Source: Bedellia somnulentella
Lineage: Eukaryota > Arthropoda > Insecta > Lepidoptera > Bedelliidae
DNA: 64,000 nt
Direction of reading: 5' to 3'
Assembly (NCBI GenBank): GCA_963576735.1
Contig: OY755197.1
Coordinates: forward strand, 3,236,501 to 3,300,500
This document shows, piece after piece, positions 62,629 to 64,000 of this stretch; position 1 is the stretch's first letter, and every line of letters begins with the position of its first letter. The position numbers were made by a program, and so were the translations under genes. The notes beneath the pieces are model-generated. The model saw only the letters and a program-made list of their open reading frames with translations. It had not been told where the DNA came from and made no database searches.

Positions 62629-63258
62629 TATATTAATAATATATAAATATAAGTTTTGTTCTAAAAATCATACAATGTTAATTTTAATTCTAAGCTATGG
62701 ATTCTAATGTAAATAAATGGACAATTTCCCCAATATTTCGCCTCATAATTTACCAGGCACCATACAACCAAATGCAAAGGTCTCTGTTTGATTGAAAACA
62801 TAAGCGCGTTGACAGCTCAATTTATTTGGTCGCAGGTTGGAACCACTAATGCCGTCATTTAGAGTCCATTTTTATGATTAGGTAATGTTACTTTTATTTT
62901 GTTTTTGTCTCTAATACTTCAAGAGAGCTGTTTGCTACCGGAAAACAAAACCTTTATAATGCTGTAAAACTCTGATAGTCAAAATTTTATGTGTTTTTAT
63001 ACATATAATAGTTGTCTTTACGATAAGTAAGTTTTAATTATTTAACGAAAAAAACTTCTTTCTTCTTTTGGATTAAATATTTTTTGTATCACGAAGAACA
63101 TGCAAATTTCTGCTTAAAACACAATCATAACTTTTTAAAATTAAATTATTAAGCTTTGTGGGATTCAGGAAAGTATGCTTCAGTTTCAGCTGTTTACAAC
63201 CCCAGATCTTGAGTTCGATTCCTGGGAGATTTTATCACAAATAAAATTTGTGATATAC
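62629..63258. other. AT-rich stretch, nothing recognised
   Basis: GAGTTCGATTCCTGGGAG at 63212-63229 is T-arm-like and may come from an old tRNA-derived SINE. Confidence 0.4.
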
Positions 63259-63269
63259 ATCATACAAAC

Positions 63270-63531
63270 CGTGTAATGCCGTGTAGTGCCGGCTTAGAAT
63301 GTTGCTACCCCTTTCTACCCACGGGTGTCGTAAGAGGCGACTAAGGGTATTGGGGCTTTTTATTGGATTTTTGGGCGATGCGGTTGGAGACCCATCACCA
63401 AAAACCTTTATTTTTACCATCTTTTCCCCACTCAGTTTCCAAAAGTGGCTGAGGAATTTATAATTCCTTAGCTCTGGCTACCCCTTCTAGGGAAATATAG
63501 CCGTGAGTATATGTATGTATGTATGTAATGT
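63270..63531 (+). mobile_element. SINE-A, full length with target duplication
   Basis: GCCGTGTAGTGCCGGC to a long TATG tail. ATCATACAAAC lies at 63259-63269 and 63532-63542; eight extra bases lie at the 5' end. Confidence 0.9.
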
Positions 63532-63562
63532 ATCATACAAACATATATACATATACTTACTG

Positions 63563-63748
63563 CCTCAGTGGCAGTCGTTAGAAGCGACTTAAGGTATTTA
63601 GGCTTTTTAATTGATTGTTAGGCATTGCCGTTGAAGACCCATTACCTATATTTTTCAGTTCTTTTCCATCTCAACTTTAAAAAGAGACACGAAAAATTCT
63701 TGTTCTGGAACTCCGGTAATCCATTTTTGAGTTTATAGCCCTGATTGA
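63563..63748 (+). mobile_element. SINE-A, degenerate
   Basis: GAAGCGACTTAAGGTATTTA, CCGTTGAAGACCCATTACC, TTATAGCCCTGATTGAATG keep the SINE-A order. Confidence 0.65.
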
Positions 63749-64000
63749 ATGAAATAATGAAAGGGTTCACATTGCCAGCAATATTATGTGTTATTTGTAC
63801 AACAATACGAAGCAAGCATCTTTCCTAATGAAGCTGATCCTCGTATATATTATTTCACCGTTCTTAGTGATTAGTCTTAGCCGTATGATGCCCGTATTCT
63901 ACTAAGTCTTATTGTTTGATTACAGCGTCTTATTTCACGTTAATGAAACACAAAGCTTGTGCTGAACTTTTTTTGCCACGATTACGCCGTATATCACCGA
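63749..64000. other. End of window, nothing recognised
   Basis: No gene or repeat was recognised. Confidence 0.4.

Overview
This window is animal nuclear DNA made almost entirely of transposable elements. It is AT-rich, carries short introns of simple repeats, and shows no host protein-coding gene, rRNA or believable tRNA gene. An insect, most likely a moth or butterfly, is suggested by a short interspersed motif at 43.5 kb that I remember as very common in Lepidoptera, by a SINE central domain around GAAAACATCGTGAGGAAACC, by mariner remnants and by insect-type repeat ends at 19.2-20.0 kb. The order is an inference from memory; no species can be named.

The centre of the window is one retrotransposition network. 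(1) An RTE-like LINE, called family R here (22852-26370, minus, intact 12-bp target site duplication, coding frame broken), with about fifteen truncated relatives. (2) SINE-A, about 245 bp and more than 40 copies. Its first ~85 bp match the 5' end of LINE-R and its last ~45 bp match the LINE-R 3' end, so it looks like a LINE with its middle replaced. (3) SINE-B, about 360 bp and some 17 copies, with a tRNA-like head and a central domain; it carries the same 3' module (CTCTGCC-ACCCC-loop-GGGG-GGCGTGA) followed by a TATG- or TTATG-type tail. Many copies keep perfect 9-14 bp target duplications. Two inserts, one LINE-R (134-378) and one SINE-A (29987-30249), have an inverted 5' part with matching breakpoints and target duplications, the mark of twin priming.

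Layout: 0-3.4 kb SINE-A, SINE-B and small repeats; 3.6-7.1 kb a CR1/Jockey-type LINE (minus) with one visible frameshift; 9.07-10.38 kb a dead mariner with 31-bp inverted ends beside a SINE-B; 11-15.5 kb SINE copies, some nested or head to head; 16.2-17.7 kb a 314-bp tandem array, each unit holding a tRNA-like sequence; 17.8-19.1 kb a composite tandem array split by SINE-B; 22.5-27.5 kb a DDE transposon (ISL2EU/Harbinger-like) that received LINE-R; 28-39 kb dense SINE copies, mariner pieces and a second LINE tail; 39.69-42.41 kb a 2.7-kb non-coding DNA transposon; 42.6-48.8 kb SINE clusters; 48805-60212 an 11.4-kb LTR element on the minus strand with nearly identical 490-bp LTRs, a 4-bp GATA target duplication, a primer-binding site and only a gag-like scrap of coding sequence; 60.2-64 kb more SINE copies.

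The LTR element sits inside the tail of a SINE-A whose own 35-bp target duplication lies on both sides of the whole 11.6-kb block, so the order of insertion can be read directly. No gene here is likely to make a working protein. The interest is in how one LINE appears to serve two structurally different SINE families through a shared RNA end.
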